Assembly (NCBI GenBank): GCA_003661015.1
Contig: QMVI01000032.1
Location: 1-9,327 of the forward strand
Origin: Methanosarcinales archaeon
GTDB taxonomy: Archaea; Halobacteriota; Methanosarcinia; DSM-18856; Methermicoccaceae
DNA: 9,327 nt
Direction: 5' to 3'
Shown: positions 1 through 5,939 of the stretch, one piece after another
How positions within the stretch are numbered: position 1 is the stretch's first letter
Layout of the letters: each line of letters begins with the position of its first letter
Translations under genes and position numbers: made by a program
The notes under the pieces: model-generated
The model's database searches: none
Told to the model about the DNA's origin: nothing
Seen by the model: the letters and a program-made list of their open reading frames with translations, nothing else

Positions 1-780
1 CCTACTTCCCTCCTCGATGATGTCTGTCACCATGAAGACAACAAGCTCGTACTCTTGTTCAACCATTTTCCTCATTTCCTCAATGATGCCTCCAATCTTT
101 GGCTCTATCAGAGAAACATCTACAAGTTCTACCTGCGAGATTCCGACTCTGTGGTTGTTGAAGTCGAACTCTTTGAAGTCCCTTCTGAGGATTTCTTCTG
201 GACTCACATCCTCTATATCACTCTTCTTCTTCATGAGTTCCATTCCATACTGCTCGATATCGATTTCTGCAATGCTTGATAACCTCATGGCTTCCTCCTC
301 ATCGGAGGATGTGGTGGTTGCAGATTTGAAGACAACTGTATCAGATATGATGCCCGTCAGAAGGAGTCCAGCAATCTTCCTCGTTATTTCTATTTCCTCC
401 TCTCTGTAAATTTTTGAAAGAATGGTACATGTTGAGCCAACTGGCTCAATTCTAACAAATATTGGTTTTGGTGTTTTTAGACCACCGAGTTTGTGATGGT
501 CAATTATACCGACTATCACATCCTCATTTATACACTCTGCCATCTGTGATTTCTCATTATGGTCAACGAGATAAACCACATCTTCTGAAGAGATTGTTTT
601 GGGTATTTCAGGAGGCACCTCCACCCCGAAACTTTGAAGAGCAAAAAGTGTCTCTTTATTCAACTCACCTGCCCTTACACCAATTGAATCATATCCTCTT
701 TTCCTCAGAAACTCCGCATACGCAATTGCAGAACAGATAGAATCTGCATCAGGGTTCTTATGTCCAACCACATATATCAT
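1..780 (-). CDS. ppaC: Family II (Mn-dependent) inorganic pyrophosphatase, 3' end outside window
   Basis: Cytosolic enzyme that hydrolyses pyrophosphate to two phosphates and so pulls biosynthetic reactions forward. My translation from the ATG at 780 is open for 260 codons to the window edge; family members without CBS inserts are about 310 residues, so roughly 50 C-terminal residues, including the substrate-binding SRK motif, are missing. All metal-site motifs of the DHH family are visible: GHKNPDADS (H7, D11, D13), VDHN (D73), IIDHH (D94, H95, H96) and TGIISD (D147). They sit at a constant offset of two from the Bacillus subtilis ligand numbering as I remember it. There is no CBS/DRTGG regulatory insert, so this is the compact constitutive form. 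The start overlaps the enolase stop as ATGA, implying coupled translation downstream of eno. Confidence 0.95.
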   Translation of the reverse strand, partial: MIYVVGHKNPDADSICSAIAYAEFLRKRGYDSIGVRAGELNKETLFALQSFGVEVPPEIPKTISSEDVVYLVDHNEKSQMAECINEDVIVGIIDHHKLGGLKTPKPIFVRIEPVGSTCTILSKIYREEEIEITRKIAGLLLTGIISDTVVFKSATTTSSDEEEAMRLSSIAEIDIEQYGMELMKKKSDIEDVSPEEILRRDFKEFDFNNHRVGISQVELVDVSLIEPKIGGIIEEMRKMVEQEYELVVFMVTDIIEEGSR

Positions 781-2027
781 CTCACCACCACCGCATAGCT
801 TGCTTTCTTCCCCAGTCTCTCTTCAATTCTAAGCAGTTCATTGTACTTTGCAGTTCTTTCGCCTCTTGCTGGAGCGCCAGCTTTTATGAGGGAAGCAGAT
901 AATGCAACAGCCAAATGCGAAATTGTGACATCCTCTGTCTCAGCAGACCTGTGGGATACAACAATCTTCCAACCTGCTCTATTCGCAATCTTTGAAGCCT
1001 CAATCGCCTCTGTGAGTGTTCCTATCTGGTTAACTTTGAGTATCATGGCATTTGCAGCACGGGTTTCAATCCCCTTTTTGATTCTATTAACATTTGTTAC
1101 AAATATATCGTCTCCAACAACCAAGACATCCTTCAATATCTTTGTCAGCTCTGCGAAATCAAGAAAAGCATCCTCATGGAACGGATCCTCTATGTAAATG
1201 ATGGGATAATCCTCGACTAATCCCACATAGAGGTCGATTAGGTCTTCACTTGTCAGAACTCCTCCATCCAGTTCGTACATCCCCTCACGGTAATGAAATT
1301 CACTTGCAGCAGCGTCTATTCCAATCCTTATTTCTTTCTCTGAATATCCGGCTTTTTCCACAGCCATCCATACTGCGTCGAGTGCTTCTCTTGTGTAGTC
1401 CATGGGCGGTGCATATCCACCTTCAAAACCCACATTTAGGGCAGATTTTCCATACCTTGCTTCGAGGATATCTCCTAAGGTATGATAGACCTCGGCAGCA
1501 TATCGAAGCCCCTCTGAAAAAGAAGGAGCACCAACGGGCTGTATCATGAACTCCTGAATTTCAAGTTTATTTCCAGCATGCTTTCCTCCGTTTAGGATGT
1601 TTAGTGTTGGTACTGGAATAACATTCGTCCCCCCAAGATATTCATAGAGTGGAAGTCTAAGTGAGTTGGCAGCAGCTTTTGCACATGCGAGAGATACGCC
1701 AAGCGTTGCATTTGCTCCCAATCTTGACTTATTTTCAGTTCCATCAAGCTCAATTATGACAGAATCGATTTCCTTCTGATCACTCACATCCATACCTATA
1801 AGAGATGGTGCTATGATGTTATTGACATTATCAACTGCCTTTAACACACCCTTCCCATGGTATCTTGCTCCCCCATCCCTCAATTCAAGAGCTTCGTGGA
1901 TTCCGGTTGATGCACCAGATGGTACGCTTGCCCTCCCCATCCCATTTGATGTGAAAACATCAACCTCCACCGTAGGATTACCTCTTGAATCAAGAATTTC
2001 TCTTGCGATTATTTTTTCTATCTTCAT
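777..2027 (-). CDS. eno: Enolase (phosphopyruvate hydratase)
   Basis: Interconverts 2-phosphoglycerate and phosphoenolpyruvate in glycolysis/gluconeogenesis in the cytosol. It is 416 residues long, normal for archaeal enolases. The N-terminal domain shows ILDSRGNPT (11-19) and SVPSGASTG (34-42). The barrel domain shows GGKHAGN (H150), QEF (E159), E202, the Mg ligands D238, E280 and D306, the catalytic lysine in LKVNQIGT (K331), SHRSAETED (358-366) and IKAGAPARGERTAKYN (K382). Two departures from the common pattern are visible: GFEGG where GDEGG is usual (F201) and SAETED where SGETED is usual. A good Shine-Dalgarno (GAGGTGA) precedes the ATG. It ends in TGA and overlaps ppaC by 4 nt; ogg lies 31 nt upstream on the same strand, so the three genes may form one operon. 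Confidence 0.97.
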   Translation of the reverse strand: MKIEKIIAREILDSRGNPTVEVDVFTSNGMGRASVPSGASTGIHEALELRDGGARYHGKGVLKAVDNVNNIIAPSLIGMDVSDQKEIDSVIIELDGTENKSRLGANATLGVSLACAKAAANSLRLPLYEYLGGTNVIPVPTLNILNGGKHAGNKLEIQEFMIQPVGAPSFSEGLRYAAEVYHTLGDILEARYGKSALNVGFEGGYAPPMDYTREALDAVWMAVEKAGYSEKEIRIGIDAAASEFHYREGMYELDGGVLTSEDLIDLYVGLVEDYPIIYIEDPFHEDAFLDFAELTKILKDVLVVGDDIFVTNVNRIKKGIETRAANAMILKVNQIGTLTEAIEASKIANRAGWKIVVSHRSAETEDVTISHLAVALSASLIKAGAPARGERTAKYNELLRIEERLGKKASYAVVVR

Positions 2028-2032
2028 TCAAT

Positions 2033-2039
2033 TCACCTC
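2033..2039 (-). promoter_or_regulatory. Shine-Dalgarno site of enolase
   Basis: On the minus strand the bases GAGGTGA lie 5 nt before the enolase ATG. This is close to the archaeal 16S anti-SD complement (GGAGGTGATC). It fixes the enolase start and shows that this organism uses leadered, SD-dependent initiation at least inside gene clusters. Confidence 0.7.
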
Positions 2040-2058
2040 TCTAAAACAATGCATCTTC

Positions 2059-2658
2059 TTATTTTAGAACTTTTCCTGTTTCGATATACCATAAATAGAG
2101 GTCAAGCTCTCCCAGACTGATCTCCAATCTTTTTGCAATCTCTCTCATTTTCTCCTCTATTTCCAGATATCTTCTCTTCGTAAGGCTTTTTGGCTTCTTT
2201 ATAACATTGTATTTCTCAAGAATGTTAAGTATGTGAAAATCAAGGATGGCAACGTCCTCATAACCGACATTTCTAAGAAAATGGCTCGCCTCTTTATATC
2301 CGATTCCTTTTACATTGTTTACAAGCCATTCTCTCATCTTAAACACATCTGCTTCCAGCTTCAACTCATGTTTTCTAGCTTCTACAATATATCTCGCCCT
2401 GACATTTGGATATCTGTGTCCCAGTTGTCTCAGTCTGGTGGCTAATTCAGTCTCGGATAGAGTTAAAAATCCATCTCCAATTTCTTCTTGGATTTTAATG
2501 CTTTTCTCTGCATTGAAGTTTGCAGTCAGAATGCAAAAACAAAGCTCTTTAAAAACATCTCCCATTCTGTTCTCTTTGAATTCCTTCATTCGAGCTTTTA
2601 TTATACCTCCAACATTGTTGTTCTTGAGTTTCTGGACAACCTTTATAATGTACTCCAT
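2059..2658 (-). CDS. ogg: 8-oxoguanine DNA glycosylase/AP lyase, Ogg2 type
   Basis: Base-excision repair enzyme that removes 8-oxoguanine opposite cytosine and cleaves the abasic strand by beta-elimination. The 199-residue length is normal for archaeal Ogg2. The C-terminal half carries the helix-hairpin-helix motif VKGIGYKEASHFLRNVG (116-132), with K122 as the Schiff-base lysine, then AILDFHIL with D140 as the catalytic aspartate. The 18-residue spacing matches the Lys129/Asp147 pair I recall for the Methanocaldococcus jannaschii enzyme. The N-terminal part (ELCFCILTANFNAEKS, 38-53) is the conserved first helical region. The start is supported by GGAG at 2670-2667, 8 nt before the ATG. It ends in TAA. 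It is divergent from the flavoprotein gene and probably first in the ogg-eno-ppaC run. Confidence 0.93.
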   Translation of the reverse strand: MEYIIKVVQKLKNNNVGGIIKARMKEFKENRMGDVFKELCFCILTANFNAEKSIKIQEEIGDGFLTLSETELATRLRQLGHRYPNVRARYIVEARKHELKLEADVFKMREWLVNNVKGIGYKEASHFLRNVGYEDVAILDFHILNILEKYNVIKKPKSLTKRRYLEIEEKMREIAKRLEISLGELDLYLWYIETGKVLK

Positions 2659-2712
2659 ATCATATACTCCATATAAATAAAACTATGTATTAAATAATTT
2701 AAGGTGGTGTCT
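2659..2712. promoter_or_regulatory. Divergent promoter region between ogg and the flavoprotein gene
   Basis: This 54-bp AT-rich gap separates two divergent gene runs. The tract ATATAAATA at 2671-2679 reads as a TATA box for the plus-strand gene, with a predicted transcript start near 2700, just before the SD-like AAGGTGG at 2701-2707. For the minus strand, the tract around 2690-2700 (AAATTATTTAA) would place a start near 2668, close to the ogg SD (GGAGT, 2670-2666). The sites are inferred from spacing only; no BRE element is clear. Confidence 0.45.
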
Positions 2713-3090
2713 ATGGTGGATATAGAGGATGTTAGGAAAGTATTTGATGACCCCAAAGCTTCCAAAGCCATAGCTACGATTGATGAAGATGGCTGGCCCC
2801 ATGTTGCTCCAGTGGGCTCGTTGAGAATGGTTGATGAGAATACATTTGCATTTGCAGTTGTTGCCATGAAGAAAACAAAGGAGAATTTGTTAAGGGATGG
2901 AAAAGCATCATTGCTCGCTTTCACGTCTCTGCCAGAAATTGGCGGATACAAGGTGAAGGCAACGTTTGTAAGGTTTGAGAACTCTGGTAAACTTTTTGAT
3001 GCATTTTCTCAGGCTCTTAGAGAACTTGGATTTGATGTGAGGGAAATAGGGATATTGAATGTAGATAATATCGAGGAGATAAGACTGTAA
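2713..3090 (+). CDS. Small pyridoxamine 5'-phosphate oxidase-like (FMN split-barrel) protein
   Basis: A 125-residue protein resembling the PPOX-like FMN-binding split-barrel superfamily. It has an N-terminal helix (EDVRKVFDDPKASKAIATID), then a strand pair with DGWPHVAPVGSLRMV, a central stretch with MKKTKENLLRDGKASLLAF and the strand GGYKVKATFVRF. Members bind flavin (FMN or F420) or heme and act as small oxidoreductases, but the substrate cannot be told from sequence. I prefer the ATG at 2713, which has the SD-like AAGGTGG 5 nt upstream; in-frame GTG codons at 2704 and 2707 overlap that site. It ends in TAA, 17 nt before arfC. Co-transcription with a riboflavin/F420-pathway gene would fit a flavin-binding product, though that is inference. 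Confidence 0.78.
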   Translation: MVDIEDVRKVFDDPKASKAIATIDEDGWPHVAPVGSLRMVDENTFAFAVVAMKKTKENLLRDGKASLLAFTSLPEIGGYKVKATFVRFENSGKLFDAFSQALRELGFDVREIGILNVDNIEEIRL

Positions 3091-3107
3091 ATCAAAATCA
3101 AATTAAC

Positions 3108-3785
3108 ATGAAAAAACCTTTCGTCGTAGTAAACTTGGCAATGAGTGCAGATGGCAAGATAGCATCTAAGTTGAGAAAGCAGTTCAAGATATCTGGAAAA
3201 TAGGATTTTGATAGGGTTGATGAGCTGAGGGCAAGCGTGGATGCCATAATGGTTGGGATTGGAACAGTTTTATCTGATGACCCTTCTCTCACTGTGAAAT
3301 CTGAAGAAAGAAGAAAGAAACGGGTTTCCAGTGGTTTGCCTGAGAATCCGTTGAGAGTTGTGGTGGATAGCCTTGCGAGAACACCAACTAATGCAGAGAT
3401 TCTTCATAAAGGTGAAGGTAAGCGGTTGGTAGCAGTTTCTGCTCGTGCACCTTTTAAGAAAGTGGAAGAATTGAAAGGATTGAGAGATGTTGAGGTTGTG
3501 GTTGCAGGAGACAGTAAGGTTGACCTGAGGAAACTGATGGAAATCCTGTGGGACAGGGGGATTAAAAGACTCATGGTAGAGGGGGGAGGAACTCTTAATT
3601 GGTCACTTTTTTATGAGGGGCTTGTGGATGAGTACATAACGTATGTTGGAGACGTCATTATAGGTGGGGAAAAAGCACCGACCCCAGTGGATGGTGAAGG
3701 ATTTGTGAAAGGCATATCACTTGAACTTATTGGGATTGAGAGACTTGGGGAGGGAGCTCTTCTCAGATGGAGAGTAATGCGGTGA
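3108..3785 (+). CDS. arfC: 2,5-diamino-6-ribosylamino-pyrimidinone 5'-phosphate reductase with in-frame TAG
   Basis: NAD(P)H-dependent reductase of archaeal/fungal riboflavin synthesis, which reduces the ribosyl side chain to ribityl; the pathway also supplies the F420 deazaflavin precursor. Read with TAG as sense, it is 225 residues, the usual length (about 220). The N-terminal strand and substrate loop VVNLAMSADGKIAS (residues 7-20) precede the TAG (codon 32). The same frame then continues with RVDELRASVDAIMVGIGT and LSDDPSLTV. Later motifs are NPLRVVVDS, the nucleotide-binding VEGGGTLNWSLFYEGLVDEY and the end RLGEGALLRW. If TAG stopped translation, only a 31-residue peptide would form; restarting at the GTG at 3237 would lose the SADGKIA motif and part of the fold. 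There is no obvious SD at 3108, so re-initiation after the preceding gene is possible. It ends in TGA and overlaps ogt. The alternative is a recent nonsense mutation or sequencing error. Confidence 0.9.
3201..3203 (+). other. In-frame TAG inside arfC, probable sense codon (pyrrolysine?)
   Basis: The codon follows KISGK and precedes DFDRVDELRAS without any frame shift. In archaeal relatives this short stretch reads approximately IS-x-E-[ED]-D with a polar, often acidic, residue in a variable surface-type position (from memory). I see no strong stem-loop just downstream that would serve as a gene-specific insertion element, so a general reading of TAG fits better than local recoding. Confidence 0.75.
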
Positions 3786-4243
3786 TGACTGTAAGAGTAC
3801 CTTTCATGCAAGGGGCACTTGAGATAGGGGAGGTAGAGGGATATATAACACATGTTGTTTATGTGGATAAAATAACAAACAGACCCTCAATTGAGAGTCC
3901 AACCCTGAAAAAGGTGGTACATGCAATTGATAGGTATGCTTCAGGGGAAAAAACCTCTTTCAGATTCAGACTCTCAGTCGATAACTACACAGAGTTTCAG
4001 AGGGAGGTATATTGCGAGCTTTTGAGGGTTGGGTGGGGTGAGACTATAACGTATGGTGAGTTGGCAGAAAAAGTTGGGACAAGTGCACGGGCAGTGGGGC
4101 AGGCATTGAAAAGGAACAGACATCTGATTATGATTCCTTGCCATAGGGTAGTATCAAAACATTCTTTGGGTGGATTTTCGTATGGTATTTGGTTGAAAAA
4201 GGCTCTTCTCGAATTAGAACAAAAGAAGGGGGTTGGCAGATGA
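3767..4243 (+). CDS. ogt: Methylated-DNA--protein-cysteine methyltransferase (O6-alkylguanine repair)
   Basis: Suicidal repair protein that transfers alkyl groups from O6-alkylguanine in DNA to its own cysteine. The C-terminal DNA-binding/active-site domain is intact: FQREVYCELLRVGWGETITYGELAE (78-101), then GTSARAVGQALKRN (104-117) with the recognition-helix arginine R108 and the Asn hinge N117, then IPCHRVV with acceptor cysteine C125, and GGFSYG near the end. The N-terminal domain is divergent. Length 158 aa is typical. Two starts are plausible: the ATG at 3767, preceded by GGGGAGGGA, or the ATG at 3785, which overlaps the arfC stop as TGATG and has GGAGAG about 10 nt upstream. The second would give 152 aa. 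It ends in TGA, overlapping the thiL start as ATGA. Confidence 0.93.
   Translation: MESNAVMTVRVPFMQGALEIGEVEGYITHVVYVDKITNRPSIESPTLKKVVHAIDRYASGEKTSFRFRLSVDNYTEFQREVYCELLRVGWGETITYGELAEKVGTSARAVGQALKRNRHLIMIPCHRVVSKHSLGGFSYGIWLKKALLELEQKKGVGR
4226..4232 (+). promoter_or_regulatory. Shine-Dalgarno site deciding the thiL start
   Basis: AAGGGGG ends 7 nt before the ATG at 4240, inside the 3' end of ogt. It supports the overlapping ATGA start over the longer in-frame ATG at 4189, which would add 17 residues with no resemblance to ThiL N-termini. Confidence 0.55.
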
Positions 4244-5157
4244 GGGAAAGAGATGTGATAGACCTGATAAGTTCAATCGTGGGTATATCTCAGCATGATG
4301 ACTGTGTTTTGTTTGACAATGGAGAGGAGTATATAACTGTGTGTTGTGATATGCTTACAGAGAGAACAGATTTTCCGAGAGGTATGACACCTTATCAGAT
4401 TGGATGGATGAGTATTGCGGTTGGACTAAGCGATATTGCAGCCATGGGGGCAAAACCCATGGGAGTTTTATGGGCTCTTCACCTTCCGAAAGGAACTTCT
4501 CAGTCATTCATTTCTGAGCTTGCAAGGGGGGCTGGCGAGTGTGCATCCTATGCTGGAACGAGAGTGCTTGGGGGGGATGTTGGTGTTCAGGATGAACTAA
4601 CAGTATGCACAGTCTCAATTGGTATGGTTAAAAAGGAGTACTGTGCAAAGAGAGGTGGAGCAAAAGTAGGAGACTTGGTTGGAATTACTGGTGAACTTGG
4701 TGTAGCGCCTTGTGGTCTGAGGATATTTCTTACCGGTGCGAGTGAGATGTGTGAAAGGTATGCAAATGAGATGGTATCAAAAGCACTCATGCCAATCCCA
4801 AGAGTTTTTGAGGGGATGGAAATAGCCAAACATTGCTCGTCCATGATGGACATAAGTGATGGTCTCGCTGTTTCTTTGTACGAGATTGGAAGAAGGAGTG
4901 GTGTTGGTTTTGAGATTGACAGAGACAAACTTCCAGTCCCCGAGGGTGTGTGGGTATGCATGGGTGAGGATACTTTGGATACTGTATTATATGGAGCAGG
5001 TGACTTTGAACTGTTATTTACAGCATCTGAAGATGAAATGTCAGAAATCAGTTCATTGCTGGACATCACCGTAATTGGCAGAACAATTGAAGGAGAAGGT
5101 GTTGTTTTCGATACTGGTGAAAAGATTGAGGACAAAGGATGGGAGGCAGTGATATAA
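4240..5157 (+). CDS. thiL: Thiamine-monophosphate kinase
   Basis: Phosphorylates thiamine monophosphate to the cofactor thiamine diphosphate, the last step of the pathway. With the start at 4240 it is 305 residues. The AIRS-like N-domain shows the Mg-binding pair HDDC (D20, D21), CDML...RTDF (D37 to D44), the helix GLSDIAAMGAKP (63-73) and LGGDV (D113). The C-domain shows PIPR (185-188), MDISDGLA (203-210) and YGAGDFELLF. The usual GDD near the N-terminus is HDD here. It ends in TAA. It is the last gene of the run flavoprotein-arfC-ogt-thiL, overlapping ogt by 4 nt, and converges on the NrpR-domain gene with a 13-nt gap and no clear hairpin terminator. A run with two vitamin/cofactor genes suggests a housekeeping operon. 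Confidence 0.95.
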   Translation: MRERDVIDLISSIVGISQHDDCVLFDNGEEYITVCCDMLTERTDFPRGMTPYQIGWMSIAVGLSDIAAMGAKPMGVLWALHLPKGTSQSFISELARGAGECASYAGTRVLGGDVGVQDELTVCTVSIGMVKKEYCAKRGGAKVGDLVGITGELGVAPCGLRIFLTGASEMCERYANEMVSKALMPIPRVFEGMEIAKHCSSMMDISDGLAVSLYEIGRRSGVGFEIDRDKLPVPEGVWVCMGEDTLDTVLYGAGDFELLFTASEDEMSEISSLLDITVIGRTIEGEGVVFDTGEKIEDKGWEAVI

Positions 5158-5170
5158 TATATTAAACGCG

Positions 5171-5881
5171 TTAGATATCCTCGATATGTACGAGTTCAGA
5201 AAACTCTATCATCCCAGCTATTGCATTGCACTTTACGGGAATTCCTCTTTCCTTCATGAGAGCCATAGGGTTCGTTCCACCCACCAACGAGAAACCAACA
5301 TGCCCGTCCTCGACCGCCATATTCAAAACCTCGCGGTTTGGCTCTCCTACCTCAAGCACACCAGAAAACTCTATCTCGAGAAGCTCCTCGAGAACATCTT
5401 CAAGTGAATTCTTTGCGAACATAGTAACTTCATGAAAGTTAGCCAACATCTTTCCAGAGTTGTTTTTCACAACATTATCAACTGATGTGTGAGATAGCAA
5501 AGCAAGAAGCGGGTCTATCGTTGATGAGCGATAGAGAATGATGTCTGTAAATCTTTTTGGCACACCGTCCTCGACCTGCACAACCCCTCCAAATTTTGGC
5601 TTCACAGGAATCCCTTTTTTCAAAATAACTCCACAAATAGTTATACTGCAAATTGTTAAGAATTTAACATGTTTGTATCCTCCTTCTTGGATTTTAATGT
5701 ATGGTGCAACCGAAAGACCACAATATATAGCATCCTTTAAAGCACGTAGCCCATCATCAACGAATTCAACCGGCAACGTGCAGATGTTTATAATAACTTT
5801 TCCGTCCATCTTCTCTGGATCAAAAGTTGTTGAGTACATGCATCTCTCTACTTTTGCGTCTGAGAAGGTCAGCACTTCCAT
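5171..5881 (-). CDS. Stand-alone NrpR regulatory-domain (NRD/DUF128) protein without a DNA-binding domain
   Basis: The 236 residues form a single NRD domain, the part of the archaeal nitrogen repressor NrpR that senses 2-oxoglutarate and mediates oligomerisation. Signature stretches are GLSVAPYIKI (55-64), LTICSITICGVILKKGIPVKPKFGG (75-99), RFTDIILYRSSTIDPL (110-125), LANFHE (146-151), LEVGEPN (176-182) and GGTNPMA (201-207). Classic NrpR has an N-terminal winged helix followed by one or two NRDs. Here the ATG is followed almost directly by the NRD, and an in-frame TAA lies about 15 nt upstream, so no helix-turn-helix can be attached. It may partner an HTH-bearing NrpR encoded elsewhere, as in archaea with split NrpRI/NrpRII systems, or act as a metabolite sensor. 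It is divergent from the TctA-like gene; I see no GGAA-N6-TTCC-type operator between them. It ends in TAA. Confidence 0.88.
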   Translation of the reverse strand: MEVLTFSDAKVERCMYSTTFDPEKMDGKVIINICTLPVEFVDDGLRALKDAIYCGLSVAPYIKIQEGGYKHVKFLTICSITICGVILKKGIPVKPKFGGVVQVEDGVPKRFTDIILYRSSTIDPLLALLSHTSVDNVVKNNSGKMLANFHEVTMFAKNSLEDVLEELLEIEFSGVLEVGEPNREVLNMAVEDGHVGFSLVGGTNPMALMKERGIPVKCNAIAGMIEFSELVHIEDI

Positions 5882-5939
5882 GGGTAGAACACTTTAACAA
5901 TATTATTATTTATTTTTATTTCTTATCGTACTTGTGTAG
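5882..5939. promoter_or_regulatory. Divergent promoter region between the NrpR-domain and TctA-like genes
   Basis: A 58-bp gap with a central T/A-rich tract (5901-5922) about 18-40 nt from each ATG. Neither start has a Shine-Dalgarno sequence. TATA-to-start distances near 27-30 nt on both sides fit leaderless transcripts beginning at or next to the ATG codons. A TAG directly abuts the plus-strand ATG (5937-5939). Confidence 0.4.

Noticed and set aside
17..409. Plus-strand open frame of 130 codons at the left edge
   Set aside because: It is antisense to ppaC, whose frame is open over the same stretch and carries every metal-binding motif of family II pyrophosphatases.
3195..3210. The arfC interruption as a frameshift or pseudogene scar
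   Set aside because: The frame is identical before and after TAG, length is normal and downstream motifs are intact; a lone TAG matched by a second one in nadK is better explained by recoding, although a read error at each site cannot be formally excluded here.
4587..5135. Long minus-strand open frame (182 codons) opposite thiL
   Set aside because: It is the antisense shadow of thiL; the translation is Ser/Pro/Ile-rich with no family motifs, while the plus strand carries all ThiL motifs.
5158..5170. Possible bidirectional terminator between thiL and the NrpR-domain gene
   Set aside because: The 13-nt gap holds no convincing stem-loop or T-run on either strand.
2484..5700. A 17-base repeat (CTTCTTGGATTTTAATG) shared by ogg and the NrpR-domain gene
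   Set aside because: Both copies encode a local IKIQE peptide in otherwise unrelated proteins; two copies with no flanking similarity look like chance.
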